64,000 nt of DNA from Gelidibacter salicanalis (GCF_007997285.1 NZ_VORX01000005.1:1-64000); one strand, 5' to 3'. Positions 27,477 through 37,107 are shown, numbered from the stretch's first letter. Notes: generated by a model not told the origin, from the sequence alone. Program-made: numbers and translations.

Positions 27477-29144
27477 ATGAAAACTATTTTTTCCAGCATT
27501 ATCCTCACTTTATTCTTGGTGTCAACGTTTCACGCCCAACAAGATATTTCTAAAAATAAGCCCAACAAAGGTAATACTTATAACGCGCAACCAAAATTAA
27601 TTGTGGGCATTGTTGTAGACCAAATGCGCTACGATTACCTGACCCGTTTCTACACTAAATATGGCGATGGTGGCTTTAAACGCATGATGAATGAAGGTTT
27701 TAACTGTAAAAACAATCACTTTAATTATGTGCCAACTTACACAGGCCCAGGACATGCCTCCGTGTACACAGGAACAACTCCAAAATACCATGGCATTATT
27801 GGGAATAATTGGTATGATAAAGACCTCAAAAAAACAGTGTATTGTGCAGGAGATGATACAGTCGCTTCTATTGGCACAACTGACGCCGCAGGTAAAATGT
27901 CGCCACGCAGAATGAAAACTACCACATTTGGTGATGAAAATAGATTGTTTACCCAAATGCAAGGTAAAACTATAGGTATTGCACTTAAAGATAGAGGTGC
28001 AATTTTGCCTGCCGGACACACGGCTAACGCTGCGTATTGGTTCCATGGTGCTAATGAGGGCCGTTGGATTACCAGTACTTATTATATGACAGAAATGCCG
28101 CAGTGGGTGCAAAAGTTCAACGTATCCAATCAAGCACAATCTTATATAAAAGAATGGAACACCTTATACGATATCGCTACCTATACCGAAAGTGGTCCTG
28201 ATGCCAATGTCTTTGAAGGCGGATTTAATGGGAAGGATGGCGCTACGTTTCCTTATGATTTAAAAGCGATAAAGGATAAAAATGGAGGTTTCGATATTAT
28301 AAAAGCGACGCCTTACGGAAACAGTATCACCACTGATTTTGCATTAGCCGCAATTGATGGCGAAGCTTTAGGAACAGATGAGTTTACCGATGTTTTGGCC
28401 ATTAGTTATTCGAGCCCAGATTATGTAGGCCACAATTTTGGAGTCAATTCTAAAGAAGTCCAAGATACGTATTTACGACTTGATAAAGATTTGGAACGCT
28501 TATTTAATGGCTTAGATGCGAAAGTTGGGAAAGGTAATTATACCGTATTCCTGACGGCAGATCACGCAGCGATTGAGGTGCCCGCATATTTGCAAAGTGT
28601 AAATATTCCTGCTGGCTATTTTAATGGAAGAACTTTTAAGGATCAGTTAAATGCATTTATGAAAACGAAGTATGATGCTGAGGATTTGATTGAAAACGTG
28701 AGTAACAATCAAATATTTTTAAACCGTACCAAGCTTTCAGAAATGGATCTAGACTTGGATGCTGTGCAAAAGGCTATCGTAAATGAAATTATAGCGTATG
28801 AGCATATTGATAAAGCATACGCAGGTATGAGCATGTCTCAAACCTCATTTACCACGGGAATTGAACAATTGATACAGAACGGCTACAATCAAAAACGTTC
28901 GGGAGATGTGATCTATATTTTAGATCCTGCGGTAATTTCTTATAGCCTGACTGGCTCAACCCACGGCTCATCCTTTAATTATGATACCCATGTGCCACTG
29001 CTGTTTTTCGGTAATGGTATTAGTCAGGGGAGCACTTATAAACGAACTAACATTACAGATATCGCACCTACCATGTCGGCGATTTTAGGAATCAGTTTTC
29101 CTAATGCCTCTTCAGGTCAACCTCTAGATTTTGTCTTGGAATAG
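27477..29144 (+). CDS. pafA: PafA-like alkaline phosphatase family protein
   Basis: 555 aa with signal peptide (LFLVSTFHAQ). Alkaline phosphatase superfamily: metal Asp49 in GIVVDQMRYDYL, the TYTGPGHAS segment at 87-95 that supplies the Thr nucleophile, SSPDYVGHNFG, TADHAAIEVP and the C-terminal STHGSSFNYDTHVPLLFFG histidine segment. PafA enzymes are periplasmic, calcium/zinc-dependent and phosphate-insensitive, releasing phosphate from esters. The NUC1 nuclease gene follows after 2 bases, so both probably serve extracellular phosphate or nucleotide scavenging. Confidence 0.88.
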   Translation: MKTIFSSIILTLFLVSTFHAQQDISKNKPNKGNTYNAQPKLIVGIVVDQMRYDYLTRFYTKYGDGGFKRMMNEGFNCKNNHFNYVPTYTGPGHASVYTGTTPKYHGIIGNNWYDKDLKKTVYCAGDDTVASIGTTDAAGKMSPRRMKTTTFGDENRLFTQMQGKTIGIALKDRGAILPAGHTANAAYWFHGANEGRWITSTYYMTEMPQWVQKFNVSNQAQSYIKEWNTLYDIATYTESGPDANVFEGGFNGKDGATFPYDLKAIKDKNGGFDIIKATPYGNSITTDFALAAIDGEALGTDEFTDVLAISYSSPDYVGHNFGVNSKEVQDTYLRLDKDLERLFNGLDAKVGKGNYTVFLTADHAAIEVPAYLQSVNIPAGYFNGRTFKDQLNAFMKTKYDAEDLIENVSNNQIFLNRTKLSEMDLDLDAVQKAIVNEIIAYEHIDKAYAGMSMSQTSFTTGIEQLIQNGYNQKRSGDVIYILDPAVISYSLTGSTHGSSFNYDTHVPLLFFGNGISQGSTYKRTNITDIAPTMSAILGISFPNASSGQPLDFVLE

Positions 29145-29146
29145 TT

Positions 29147-29947
29147 TTGAAAAAAAGAAAATTTTATGGAATTTTCGCTATCCTTCTCGTATTTGGAGTG
29201 TATGGCTATGAGTATTACATAAATGAACAAGACCTTGCTGAAAACGTTCAGGAAGGTGCTCGGGTAAAGTCGGAAGGCAGAATATTTTATTTGCCCACTA
29301 GCACAACGGGTCAAGTCATCCATCACAATGGGTATTCCTTATCCTATAGTGAGCCGCACGAACAAGCGGAATGGGTGGCTTATGAGCTTAAGAAATCGCA
29401 TTTATCTCGCTCAACATTCGAACGTCCGTATTTTGAAGTAGATCAAGCGGTAAAAACAGGAGCGGCAAGCTGGAGGAATTACAAAAACTCTGGGTATGAC
29501 CGTGGCCATTTGTGTCCTGCTGGCGACAAAAATTACAGTAAGGAGGCTCACGATGAAACCTTTCTAACCAGCAACATTACGCCTCAAAATCACGACTTTA
29601 ATTCAGGAATTTGGAACACTTTAGAACAGAAGACGCGTTCTTGGGCGCGTAAATACGACGGTGTATTTGTAGTGACTGGTGGTGTTTTAAAGGGAAATAT
29701 GAAAACAATTGGAAACGAAAGAGTCGCCGTACCCAACCAATTCTATAAAGTAATATACGATGCCAAGCATGAAAAAATGATCGGATTTTTAATGCCCCAC
29801 AAAAATTCCAATGCGCCGTTAGCTAATTTTGTAGTACCTATAGATGCTATTGAGGTTTTGACGGGTATTGATTTCTTTCCTGAATTGGAAGATGCACTCG
29901 AGGACAGATTGGAAGCGTCCAACAGCCCAACGGGTTGGCATTTTTAA
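29147..29947 (+). CDS. DNA/RNA non-specific endonuclease (NUC1 family), membrane-anchored
   Basis: 266 aa; the only reasonable start is TTG at 29147, two bases after the phosphatase stop. N-terminal hydrophobic anchor or signal (FYGIFAILLVFGVYGYEYYI). The beta-beta-alpha-Me nuclease motif is YDRGHLCPAGD with DRGH at 118-121 and catalytic His121, followed by TSNITPQNHDFN with Asn152 as probable metal ligand. Likely exported and anchored, degrading nucleic acid outside the cytoplasm; a shared operon with the phosphatase fits nutrient scavenging. Confidence 0.88.
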   Translation: MKKRKFYGIFAILLVFGVYGYEYYINEQDLAENVQEGARVKSEGRIFYLPTSTTGQVIHHNGYSLSYSEPHEQAEWVAYELKKSHLSRSTFERPYFEVDQAVKTGAASWRNYKNSGYDRGHLCPAGDKNYSKEAHDETFLTSNITPQNHDFNSGIWNTLEQKTRSWARKYDGVFVVTGGVLKGNMKTIGNERVAVPNQFYKVIYDAKHEKMIGFLMPHKNSNAPLANFVVPIDAIEVLTGIDFFPELEDALEDRLEASNSPTGWHF

Positions 29948-29951
29948 AGGT

Positions 29952-31133
29952 CTATTTATAGATGTCCAAAAATCGCTGGTCAGCGTTTTGCTGATAAAGG
30001 TCAAGTAGTTTTTTCTTCCCATTAGCACCCAATTCTTTGCGTAAGGCTTCATTCTCTATCAGTTGTTTGACAGCTTCCTTAAACTCCGCTTTAGTATCAT
30101 ATAACAACCCTGAATTAGAATCTTCAATGAGTTGCTGCTGTGCTTTACATTTGGTGGCCAAGATGGGAATTTCGCCGTACATGTACTGAAAGAGTTTATT
30201 GGCTACGCCTGAATCGTGTTGCGCATTTACTTGAAAAGGCGCCAAACCAATCGTGATTTTCTTTAAGTAAGTAGGAAGGTATTTGACATCAGCCCAAGGA
30301 ATATAAGTGATGTAGTTTTTCAGAAGAGGATGTTCTATAAAGTTTTGAAACGTGGTCTTATCCGCTTTGTCAGTGGGCCCGATAATGAGGGTATGAAAAG
30401 AATGACCTTCTTCTAAAAGTTCAATAAGCCAAGGTAAAACATCGATGATTCCGCGTCGTTTGGCAACCACTCCAAAATAAAAAAGCGTTGGCAAATCTGA
30501 TGAAAAGTCTACAGAATAATCGGTATTCTCAAAAGCTTGATAACTTTCAGAATCTGGCATGTTTGGATGGACATAGATAAGATCCGGATTCAAAAACGGG
30601 AAGCGTTTTGTAAGATCCTGTTTAAAAGAATCGCTCAACACAATTATTTGATCCGCAAGTTTTAAGTACGCAGCCTCCTTTTGAAACCATTTTTGAGGTT
30701 GTACCACATGTTTGCGCCAGCCCTTAATGGCCCATTCGTAAGAGTTAATGGCGGCGGGGTAGTTTTCATGTAGATCTAAAATAAGAGGAATGTTGTGTTT
30801 TGACTTTTTAATGCCTGTTTTACCCGCCTTGGCCATATACAAGTCGTGTACGTGTAGCGCATCAACATTATACTTCCTGATGAATTTAGTGATGGCCTGT
30901 TGCCACAAGAACTCATAAAAACTGAAATTTGTACTTAAAAGCACCAACAAATCGCGGAATTTTTTAGGAATCTTTACCCTATCAACCGTTAAATCAGCGT
31001 AGGACTTGTAAGTGTTATGAAAGTCAAAACAGAGTACAAAAACCGTGTGGCCTTCCTGTTGTAATAACCGTATTTCCTTTTGAACACGATGATCATGATC
31101 AAATTCATTATCTACAACAACGCCAATTTTCAT
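29952..31133 (-). CDS. Glycosyltransferase, GT4-like
   Basis: 393 aa. GT-B fold: the N-terminal part begins IGVVVDNEFDHDHRVQKEIRLL, and the C-terminal part has TLFYFGVVAKRRGIIDVLPWLIELL, IGLAPFQVNAQHDSGVANKLFQYM and GANGKKKLLDLY. Donor and acceptor are not predictable. It starts 1 base after the KAS III-like gene, so the two are one operon, which might point to modification of a lipid product. Confidence 0.82.
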   Translation of the reverse strand: MKIGVVVDNEFDHDHRVQKEIRLLQQEGHTVFVLCFDFHNTYKSYADLTVDRVKIPKKFRDLLVLLSTNFSFYEFLWQQAITKFIRKYNVDALHVHDLYMAKAGKTGIKKSKHNIPLILDLHENYPAAINSYEWAIKGWRKHVVQPQKWFQKEAAYLKLADQIIVLSDSFKQDLTKRFPFLNPDLIYVHPNMPDSESYQAFENTDYSVDFSSDLPTLFYFGVVAKRRGIIDVLPWLIELLEEGHSFHTLIIGPTDKADKTTFQNFIEHPLLKNYITYIPWADVKYLPTYLKKITIGLAPFQVNAQHDSGVANKLFQYMYGEIPILATKCKAQQQLIEDSNSGLLYDTKAEFKEAVKQLIENEALRKELGANGKKKLLDLYQQNADQRFLDIYK

Positions 31134-31134
31134 T

Positions 31135-32193
31135 TTAATATTGATAAACTATGGTATTGATGTGCATACCACCGCCAACACTGGCAAACATGATAATGTC
31201 GCCTTTATTAAGCTTTTGGTTTTCCAATTTGTTATTTCTGACCAAGTCGAAAAGCGTAGGAATAGTTGCAACGGAACTGTTGCCTAATTCTTGGATGGTC
31301 ATAGGCATAATACTCTCTGGAATTTCAGCATTATAAAGTTTATAAAAACGCTTTAAAATGGCTTCGTCCATCTTCTCGTTGGCCTGATGTATAAATATTT
31401 TTTTAACATCCGTAATATCTAAATTGGCTTTCTCCAAACAGGTTTTCATGGCTAAAGGCACGTGCTTCAGGGCAAATTCATAAATTTTACGGCCATCCAT
31501 TTTTAGATAGCGCGTATCAGCACAGAGTTCTTTATTGTTAGAGTTTCCAAAAAATAAGTAATAAGCCTCGTCATAAGTGTAACTTCCGGTTTCATGGGCT
31601 AAAATGCCACCTTCATCGTCAGTAGCTTCAATAACTGTAGCGCCTGCACCATCACTATAAATCATAGAATCACGATCATGCTTATCCACCACACGGGATA
31701 AGGTTTCAGAGCCAATAACCAAACATTTTTTAGCTATTCCAGCCTTAATAAAAGCATTGGCTTGAATGACGCCTTCTATCCAACCAGGACATCCAAATAG
31801 AATATCGTAGGCCACACATTTAGGGTTTTTAATGCGTAAACTGTGTTTTACTCTCGAGGCTAAACACGGCAACACATCACTTTGGATGGTGTTGTGTTTC
31901 ACATCTCCAAAATTATGGGCCATGATGATATAATCCAATTCTTCAGGATCGATATTGGCACTTGCGATGGCTTTTTCTGCTGCAAAAAACGCTAAATCGG
32001 AAGATGTTAAATGGTCAAAAGCATAACGGCGCTCATTAATTCCTGTAATGGCCTTAAACTTCTCAATGATTACAGAATTGGGATGGGTTAAGGTTGAGCC
32101 GTCAACATTTAAAAATTGATGGTGATGAAAATCTTCGTTTTTTTCAATACTCTCAGGGATATAGCTCCCTGTGCCCGTGATCTTTATTGCCAT
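31135..32193 (-). CDS. 3-oxoacyl-ACP synthase III (KAS III) family protein
   Basis: 352 aa thiolase-fold enzyme with the full KAS III triad: Cys135 in ILFGCPGWIEG, His269 in KIFIHQANEKMDE and Asn305 in ELGNSSVAT. It condenses an acyl thioester with malonyl-ACP or a related extender. The sequence around the Cys (CPGW rather than CSGF) and the length suggest a specialised family member rather than the housekeeping FabH. Operon with the downstream glycosyltransferase. Confidence 0.85.
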   Translation of the reverse strand: MAIKITGTGSYIPESIEKNEDFHHHQFLNVDGSTLTHPNSVIIEKFKAITGINERRYAFDHLTSSDLAFFAAEKAIASANIDPEELDYIIMAHNFGDVKHNTIQSDVLPCLASRVKHSLRIKNPKCVAYDILFGCPGWIEGVIQANAFIKAGIAKKCLVIGSETLSRVVDKHDRDSMIYSDGAGATVIEATDDEGGILAHETGSYTYDEAYYLFFGNSNNKELCADTRYLKMDGRKIYEFALKHVPLAMKTCLEKANLDITDVKKIFIHQANEKMDEAILKRFYKLYNAEIPESIMPMTIQELGNSSVATIPTLFDLVRNNKLENQKLNKGDIIMFASVGGGMHINTIVYQY

Positions 32194-32312
32194 TGTTTTA
32201 TAAATTTGTTCAATTTACTAATGTACTTAATAATCGTTTTGGAAGTCGGTAATCGTTAGATTTTTTGGTGATTTTTGCCAAATTATAAAAAAATTTCATT
32301 TTTCAAATATAA

Positions 32313-32352
32313 ATCAACAACAAAGCGCTCATTTAATAAATTAAAGAGCGCT
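32313..32352 (-). terminator. Probable terminator of gcvP
   Basis: AGCGCTC/GAGCGCT plus inner TTTAAT/ATTAAA pairing form a long hairpin with a 2-nt loop just after the gcvP stop codon; the minus-strand continuation is T-rich (TTTGTTGTTGATTT). Confidence 0.6.
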
Positions 32353-32375
32353 CTACCGTTGTGTGAAATACAGGG

Positions 32376-35225
32376 TTAAGCCTCCATATAATCTTCTATA
32401 GGCGCACAGGTACAAATTAAGTTCCTATCACCATAAGCATCGTCAACCCGTCTAACGGTTGGCCAAAACTTGTTGTCTTGAATGTAGTCTAACGGGTATG
32501 CCGCCGTTTCTCTTGAGTATGGAAAATCCCATTGATCAGCGGTAAGCATAGCCAATGTGTGCGGTGCATTTTTAAGCACATTCTGCTCATCGTCTTTAGA
32601 CGCGTTATCAATTTCTTTTTTAATGGAAATCATGGCATCGCAAAAACGATCCATTTCTTCTTTGCTTTCACTCTCCGTAGGTTCAATCATCAAGGTTCCA
32701 GCAACTGGAAATGACACCGTTGGGGCGTGGAAGCCGTAATCCATCAAACGTTTTGCAATATCCGTTACTTCAATACCATTCTCTTTAAACGGACGACAGT
32801 CTACAATCATCTCGTGCGCCGCACGGCCGCGTTCCCCAGAATATAACGTATCAAACTGACCTTGTAAACGCTGCTTGATATAATTTGCATTTAAAATGGC
32901 TGTTGTGGTCGCTTTGGTCAAGCCTTCAGCACCTAACATTTTGATATATCCGTAAGAGATTAAACAAACTAAAGAAGATCCAAATGGCGCCCCAGAAATA
33001 GCCGTAATAGCTTTTTCTCCACCTGTTTTAATAATTGGATTACCCGGTAAAAATGGAACCAATTGTTCTGCTACACAGATTGGGCCAACTCCTGGTCCGC
33101 CTCCACCATGAGGTATGGCAAAGGTTTTATGTAAATTAAGATGGCATACATCTGCCCCAATATTACCTGGATTGGTTAAACCAACCTGAGCGTTCATGTT
33201 AGCGCCGTCCATATAGACTTGGCCACCATTGTCATGAATAATTTGGGTAATTTCTTTAATGGCAGATTCGTAAACACCATGCGTTGATGGGTAGGTCACC
33301 ATCAAACAGGATAAGTTATCTTTATGTTTAAGTGCTTTTTCGCGCAAATCATCAACGTCAATATTTCCTTCTTCCGTAGATTTTGTCACCACTACTTTCA
33401 TGCCAGCCATTACTGCAGTTGCAGGGTTGGTACCGTGGGCAGACGACGGAATTAAACAAATGTTACGATGGCCTTCGTTGCGCGATTCGTGATATGCTTT
33501 AATCACCATCAATCCGGCAAACTCACCTTGCGCACCAGAATTTGGTTGTAAGGATGTACCAGCAAATCCTGTGATTTCTGTCAATTGCTTTTCTAACGCC
33601 TTTAATACTATTTGATAGCCTTCAGCTTGTTCAATTGGGCAAAATGGGTGAATACTCCCCCAGTTTGGCCAGCTTAACGGTAACATTTCTGCGGCAGCGT
33701 TTAGTTTCATTGTACAAGAACCCAAAGCAATCATCGAGTGGTTTAAAGATAAATCTTTACGCTCCAACATTTTGATATAACGCATCAATTCAGTTTCTGA
33801 ATGGTGCTTGTTAAACACATCCAAAGTCATGAATTCAGACTGACGTTGTAAATCTTCAGTGATGCTGTTAGCCTCTTCAATGGCGTTTAAAGTGATGGTG
33901 TCTTTCTGGCGGTTTTCTGCAAAAATAGCAATGATCTGATTGGCATCTTTTAACGATGTGGTCTCATTGATTGAAATGGTTACAGTGTCCGCATTTGGAT
34001 AGAAGAAATTCACTTCATTGCGTTCTGCAATCGTTTTGATAGCTTCCGCATTAGCTTCAATTTTGATGGTGTCAAAAAATGCAGCATTCTTTTGCTTGTA
34101 GCCTAATTGGGTAAGCGCTTTAGCGACACTTGTAGCAGTATTGTGAATTTTGTTAGCGATAAACGTCAAACCTTTTGGTCCGTGGTATACGGCGTACATA
34201 CTTGCCATTACTGCTAAAAGCACTTGTGCCGTACAAATATTTGAGGTCGCGCGGTCACGTTTAATGTGTTGCTCGCGTGTTTGTAAAGCCATACGCAACG
34301 CTCGGTTACCATTCATGTCTTTTGTAACGCCAATAATACGCCCTGGTAAATCGCGTTTATAAGCATCTTTTGTGGCAAAATAAGCGGCATGAGGCCCACC
34401 GTAACCCATAGGGATTCCGAAACGTTGCGTGGTTCCCACAACAACGTCAGCGCCAAATTTACCTGGGGCTTCTAATTTTATCAAACTTAAAATATCAGCA
34501 GCAACAGCTACTTTAATCTGATTGTCGTTTGCTTTTTCAATGAACGATTTGATGTCACTTACTAAGCCGTCTTTTCCAGGATATTGTAAGATAGCCCCAA
34601 AAAATTCTGACGAATAACTAAACTCCTCTTCACTGCCCACAACCAATTCAACACCAATAGGTTCTGAACGGGTTTGTAATAGGGATAATGTTTGTGGTAA
34701 AATGGCGTCAGAAACGAAAAATTTGTTAACCTCATTTTTTTTCTGGTCGCGCTCACGAACGGCAAACAATAAACTCATCGCTTCAGCAGCGGCAGTACTT
34801 TCATCAAGTAAGGACGCGTTTGCAATTTCCATCCCGGTCAAATCAGTAATGACGGTTTGAAAATTTAACAAGGCTTCCAAGCGGCCTTGGGCAATTTCAG
34901 CTTGGTAAGGAGTGTAAGCCGTATACCATCCCGGATTTTCGAGTACGTTACGCTGTATCACAGCGGGTACTATCGTAGGGTGGTAGCCTAAACCGATATA
35001 TGATTTAAAGATTTTGTTCTTTTTTGAAAGTTCAAGAACGTGGTTTAAATACTCATATTCCGTCATTGGTTCATCAAGATTTAACCCGTTTTTCAAACGG
35101 ATATCGTCAGGAATGGTTTCAGAGATAAGTTGATCTAAACTGTCAACTCCAATGGTTTTGAGCATCTGATTTTGGTCGTTGTCATCAGGACCAATATGTC
35201 GAAGAGCAAAAGCGTTTGTGTTCAT
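32376..35225 (-). CDS. gcvP: Glycine dehydrogenase (decarboxylating), glycine cleavage P-protein
   Basis: 949 aa, full-length single-chain P-protein. PLP-dependent decarboxylation of glycine with transfer of the aminomethyl group to the lipoylated H-protein. PLP lysine is Lys700 in NLHKTFAIPHGGGGPGVGP. N-terminal FALRHIGPDDNDQ and YTPYQAEIAQGRLEAL are typical. The gene is monocistronic; T- and H-protein genes lie elsewhere. No glycine riboswitch is visible in the short leader. Confidence 0.96.
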   Translation of the reverse strand: MNTNAFALRHIGPDDNDQNQMLKTIGVDSLDQLISETIPDDIRLKNGLNLDEPMTEYEYLNHVLELSKKNKIFKSYIGLGYHPTIVPAVIQRNVLENPGWYTAYTPYQAEIAQGRLEALLNFQTVITDLTGMEIANASLLDESTAAAEAMSLLFAVRERDQKKNEVNKFFVSDAILPQTLSLLQTRSEPIGVELVVGSEEEFSYSSEFFGAILQYPGKDGLVSDIKSFIEKANDNQIKVAVAADILSLIKLEAPGKFGADVVVGTTQRFGIPMGYGGPHAAYFATKDAYKRDLPGRIIGVTKDMNGNRALRMALQTREQHIKRDRATSNICTAQVLLAVMASMYAVYHGPKGLTFIANKIHNTATSVAKALTQLGYKQKNAAFFDTIKIEANAEAIKTIAERNEVNFFYPNADTVTISINETTSLKDANQIIAIFAENRQKDTITLNAIEEANSITEDLQRQSEFMTLDVFNKHHSETELMRYIKMLERKDLSLNHSMIALGSCTMKLNAAAEMLPLSWPNWGSIHPFCPIEQAEGYQIVLKALEKQLTEITGFAGTSLQPNSGAQGEFAGLMVIKAYHESRNEGHRNICLIPSSAHGTNPATAVMAGMKVVVTKSTEEGNIDVDDLREKALKHKDNLSCLMVTYPSTHGVYESAIKEITQIIHDNGGQVYMDGANMNAQVGLTNPGNIGADVCHLNLHKTFAIPHGGGGPGVGPICVAEQLVPFLPGNPIIKTGGEKAITAISGAPFGSSLVCLISYGYIKMLGAEGLTKATTTAILNANYIKQRLQGQFDTLYSGERGRAAHEMIVDCRPFKENGIEVTDIAKRLMDYGFHAPTVSFPVAGTLMIEPTESESKEEMDRFCDAMISIKKEIDNASKDDEQNVLKNAPHTLAMLTADQWDFPYSRETAAYPLDYIQDNKFWPTVRRVDDAYGDRNLICTCAPIEDYMEA

Positions 35226-35250
35226 TAAAATATAGTTGTGTTTTGAAGCG

Positions 35251-35258
35251 CAAATTTA
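35251..35258 (-). promoter_or_regulatory. Putative -7 element (TAAATTTG) of gcvP
   Basis: Exact minus-strand TAnnTTTG match 25 bases before the gcvP start. A -33 box is not obvious. Confidence 0.5.
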
Positions 35259-35332
35259 CGCAATTAAAGACCATTTTTAGTTAAGTAAAACTAAAGTTTT
35301 TAACCAATTGAAACTCTTATTAACACAATGCT

Positions 35333-35340
35333 TATTTTTG
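35333..35340 (+). promoter_or_regulatory. Putative -7 element (TATTTTTG) immediately before the UbiA-like gene
   Basis: Exact match with a TTG 22 bases upstream. It ends only 4 bases before ATG 35345, so the transcript would be leaderless or start inside the first codons. Confidence 0.55.
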
Positions 35341-35344
35341 CAAT

Positions 35345-36175
35345 ATGAAGCATTTAAGGCTGTTGCTTAATTTCTATATCCATAGCAGTATGCATGTGGC
35401 TTTAGCCGTGCTCGCCATGACCTATGTCACCCTTTTGGAACTCCATTTGGGGCCGGATTGGAACTTGCTTTACTTTGTCTTTTTCTCAACAATTACCGGG
35501 TATAATTTTGTAAAATATTTTGGACTGGCGCGATTTCACCACCGCAGCTTGGCAAACTGGCTAAAAATTATTCAGGTTTTTTCTTTGTTTTGTTTCCTTT
35601 TGATGCTTTGGTTTGCTTTTAAATTGACGTTTGAAACCCTTCTGTGGATTGGCGTATTTGCGCTGGTGACTTTCCTTTATGCGGTGCCCTTTTTACCCCG
35701 ACATTTATTTATGGATCACGAACGGAATCTCAGAAATATTGGCGGCATCAAAGTGTATGTTATTGGCGTTGTATGGGCTGGCGTAACCGTATTATTGCCA
35801 GTCTTGAATGATGGCGCAGCTTTTAGTATGGATGTGTGGCTTACGGCGTTTCAACGTTTTTTATTGGTGATGCTGTTGATGTTGCCTTTTGAAATTAGAG
35901 ACCTCCAGTATGATAGTTTGAGATTGGCTACAATTCCGCAGAAAATAGGAATTAAAAACACTAAAATTATTGGAGTCGTGCTGGCAGTGGTTTTTTTGAT
36001 GCTGGAGTTTTTGAAAGAAGAATTGACCACTAAACTGATTATTCTGACCTTAGCCATAACCCTTATTACGGTGCTTTTTATTCTGTTTTCTAACAAAAAA
36101 AGAACTGATTATTACAGTTCTTTTTGGGTGGAAAGCGTGCCAATCCTTTGGCTATTATTGCACTTTGTTTTTTAG
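35345..36175 (+). CDS. Polytopic membrane protein, UbiA prenyltransferase-like
   Basis: 276 aa with about eight membrane segments spread over the length. The region YNFVKYFGLARFHHRS (about 56-72) and FEIRDLQYDSLRLATIPQKIG (about 180-200) resemble the two Asp-rich loops of UbiA-type prenyltransferases, but the first lacks the usual NDxxD. The flavobacterial family is usually left as hypothetical; substrate unknown. The 3' end overlaps the convergent small gene by 21 bases. Confidence 0.55.
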   Translation: MKHLRLLLNFYIHSSMHVALAVLAMTYVTLLELHLGPDWNLLYFVFFSTITGYNFVKYFGLARFHHRSLANWLKIIQVFSLFCFLLMLWFAFKLTFETLLWIGVFALVTFLYAVPFLPRHLFMDHERNLRNIGGIKVYVIGVVWAGVTVLLPVLNDGAAFSMDVWLTAFQRFLLVMLLMLPFEIRDLQYDSLRLATIPQKIGIKNTKIIGVVLAVVFLMLEFLKEELTTKLIILTLAITLITVLFILFSNKKRTDYYSSFWVESVPILWLLLHFVF

Positions 36176-36412
36176 TTGTTTATTCAATTGGGCCTCCAAA
36201 TGTTGCCGCTCATGTTTCTGCAAACAGTCGAGCTTAGAGGTTTTTATAACCTTAGTCAATTTGGTGTTGCGGCTTACATAATGACGGGTAGAACGGCAAT
36301 AGATGCAGCGACACATTAATTTTACCTTTTCCCATAAGGTGGATTCCTTGTATTGTGATTTGTCACAAATGTGGAAGGCGTCTTCTTTTGAAATAAAAAA
36401 TGATTTAGACAT
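36155..36412 (-). CDS. Small Cys-containing protein, probable partner of the adjacent ECF sigma
   Basis: 85 aa from ATG 36412 (the frame is open 18 codons further into the sigma gene, but ATG 36412 lies 8 bases after the sigma stop and is the natural start). Two parts: FFISKEDAFHICDKSQYKEST and a second CRCIYCRSTRHYV segment with CxC/CxxC cysteines, followed by a charged helix. This resembles short flavobacterial proteins found behind ECF sigma genes and misnamed glycine dehydrogenase; the Cys/His pattern suggests a zinc-binding anti-sigma factor, an inference. No membrane segment. Confidence 0.6.
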   Translation of the reverse strand: MSKSFFISKEDAFHICDKSQYKESTLWEKVKLMCRCIYCRSTRHYVSRNTKLTKVIKTSKLDCLQKHERQHLEAQLNKQLKNKVQ

Positions 36413-36419
36413 GCTCAAA

Positions 36420-36974
36420 TTATAACCAGTTTTTTTCCATGCAGGCTGCCATTGCAGTTCGCGCACGGTGTATGATAACCCATAAGTTAGACGGAGTGAT
36501 TTTTAATTCATTACAGATCGCCTCGGTTTCATAATTTAAGATGGTCTTCATCTTAAACACCGTAGCTTGCTTTTCTGGTAATTTGTCCAGGCATTCATAA
36601 ATGGCGTCTCCAAGTTCTGTGTTTTCAAGAGTTTCCTGAGCGTTCAAATACCCTTCATCTTCCACACGTTCTTCCAACCAGTCGCCTTCATTGTCTTCAG
36701 AGTTGCTGTAGCTCATCCGGACTTCGGCCTGACCTTTATTAGAGTTTATTTTGCGATAATAATCAATAATTTTCCGCTTTAAAATAGAGATGAGCCAAGT
36801 GCGTTCGCTAGCTTCACCCTTGAAATTTTTCATCGACTTCAAGCCTGCAAAAAAGGTGTCCTGGATCAGATCTTTGGCAATTTCCCGATCATTAACTCTC
36901 GTTATAGTGTAGTTAAAGAGGTAATCCGAGTAAAGATCAATCCACTTATTAGGGTTAATTTGATGGTTTTGCAT
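36420..36974 (-). CDS. ECF-type RNA polymerase sigma factor
   Basis: 184 aa. Region 2 around LYSDYLFNYTITRVNDREIAKDLIQDTFFAGLKSMKNF (about 13-50) including the -10 recognition helix, and region 4 around LPEKQATVFKMKTILNYETEAICNELKITPSNLWVIIHRAR (about 130-172). Classical short ECF. It forms an operon with the small Cys protein downstream, the usual sigma/anti-sigma order. Confidence 0.9.
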   Translation of the reverse strand: MQNHQINPNKWIDLYSDYLFNYTITRVNDREIAKDLIQDTFFAGLKSMKNFKGEASERTWLISILKRKIIDYYRKINSNKGQAEVRMSYSNSEDNEGDWLEERVEDEGYLNAQETLENTELGDAIYECLDKLPEKQATVFKMKTILNYETEAICNELKITPSNLWVIIHRARTAMAACMEKNWL

Positions 36975-37107
36975 CTATTTTTATAGCAGTTTGTATCAAA
37001 AGTAGGTAAATATTTCCTAATTATTGATCAAAACCCTCTTGGCATTTCAGGAGGTAAAAAATTAAGTGTCGTGAGTTTAACGAAATATTTTGACCATAGT
37101 TGCTGGC

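Noticed and set aside
35226-35344. Glycine riboswitch before gcvP
   Set aside because: The leader is too short and I see no tandem aptamer-like structure.
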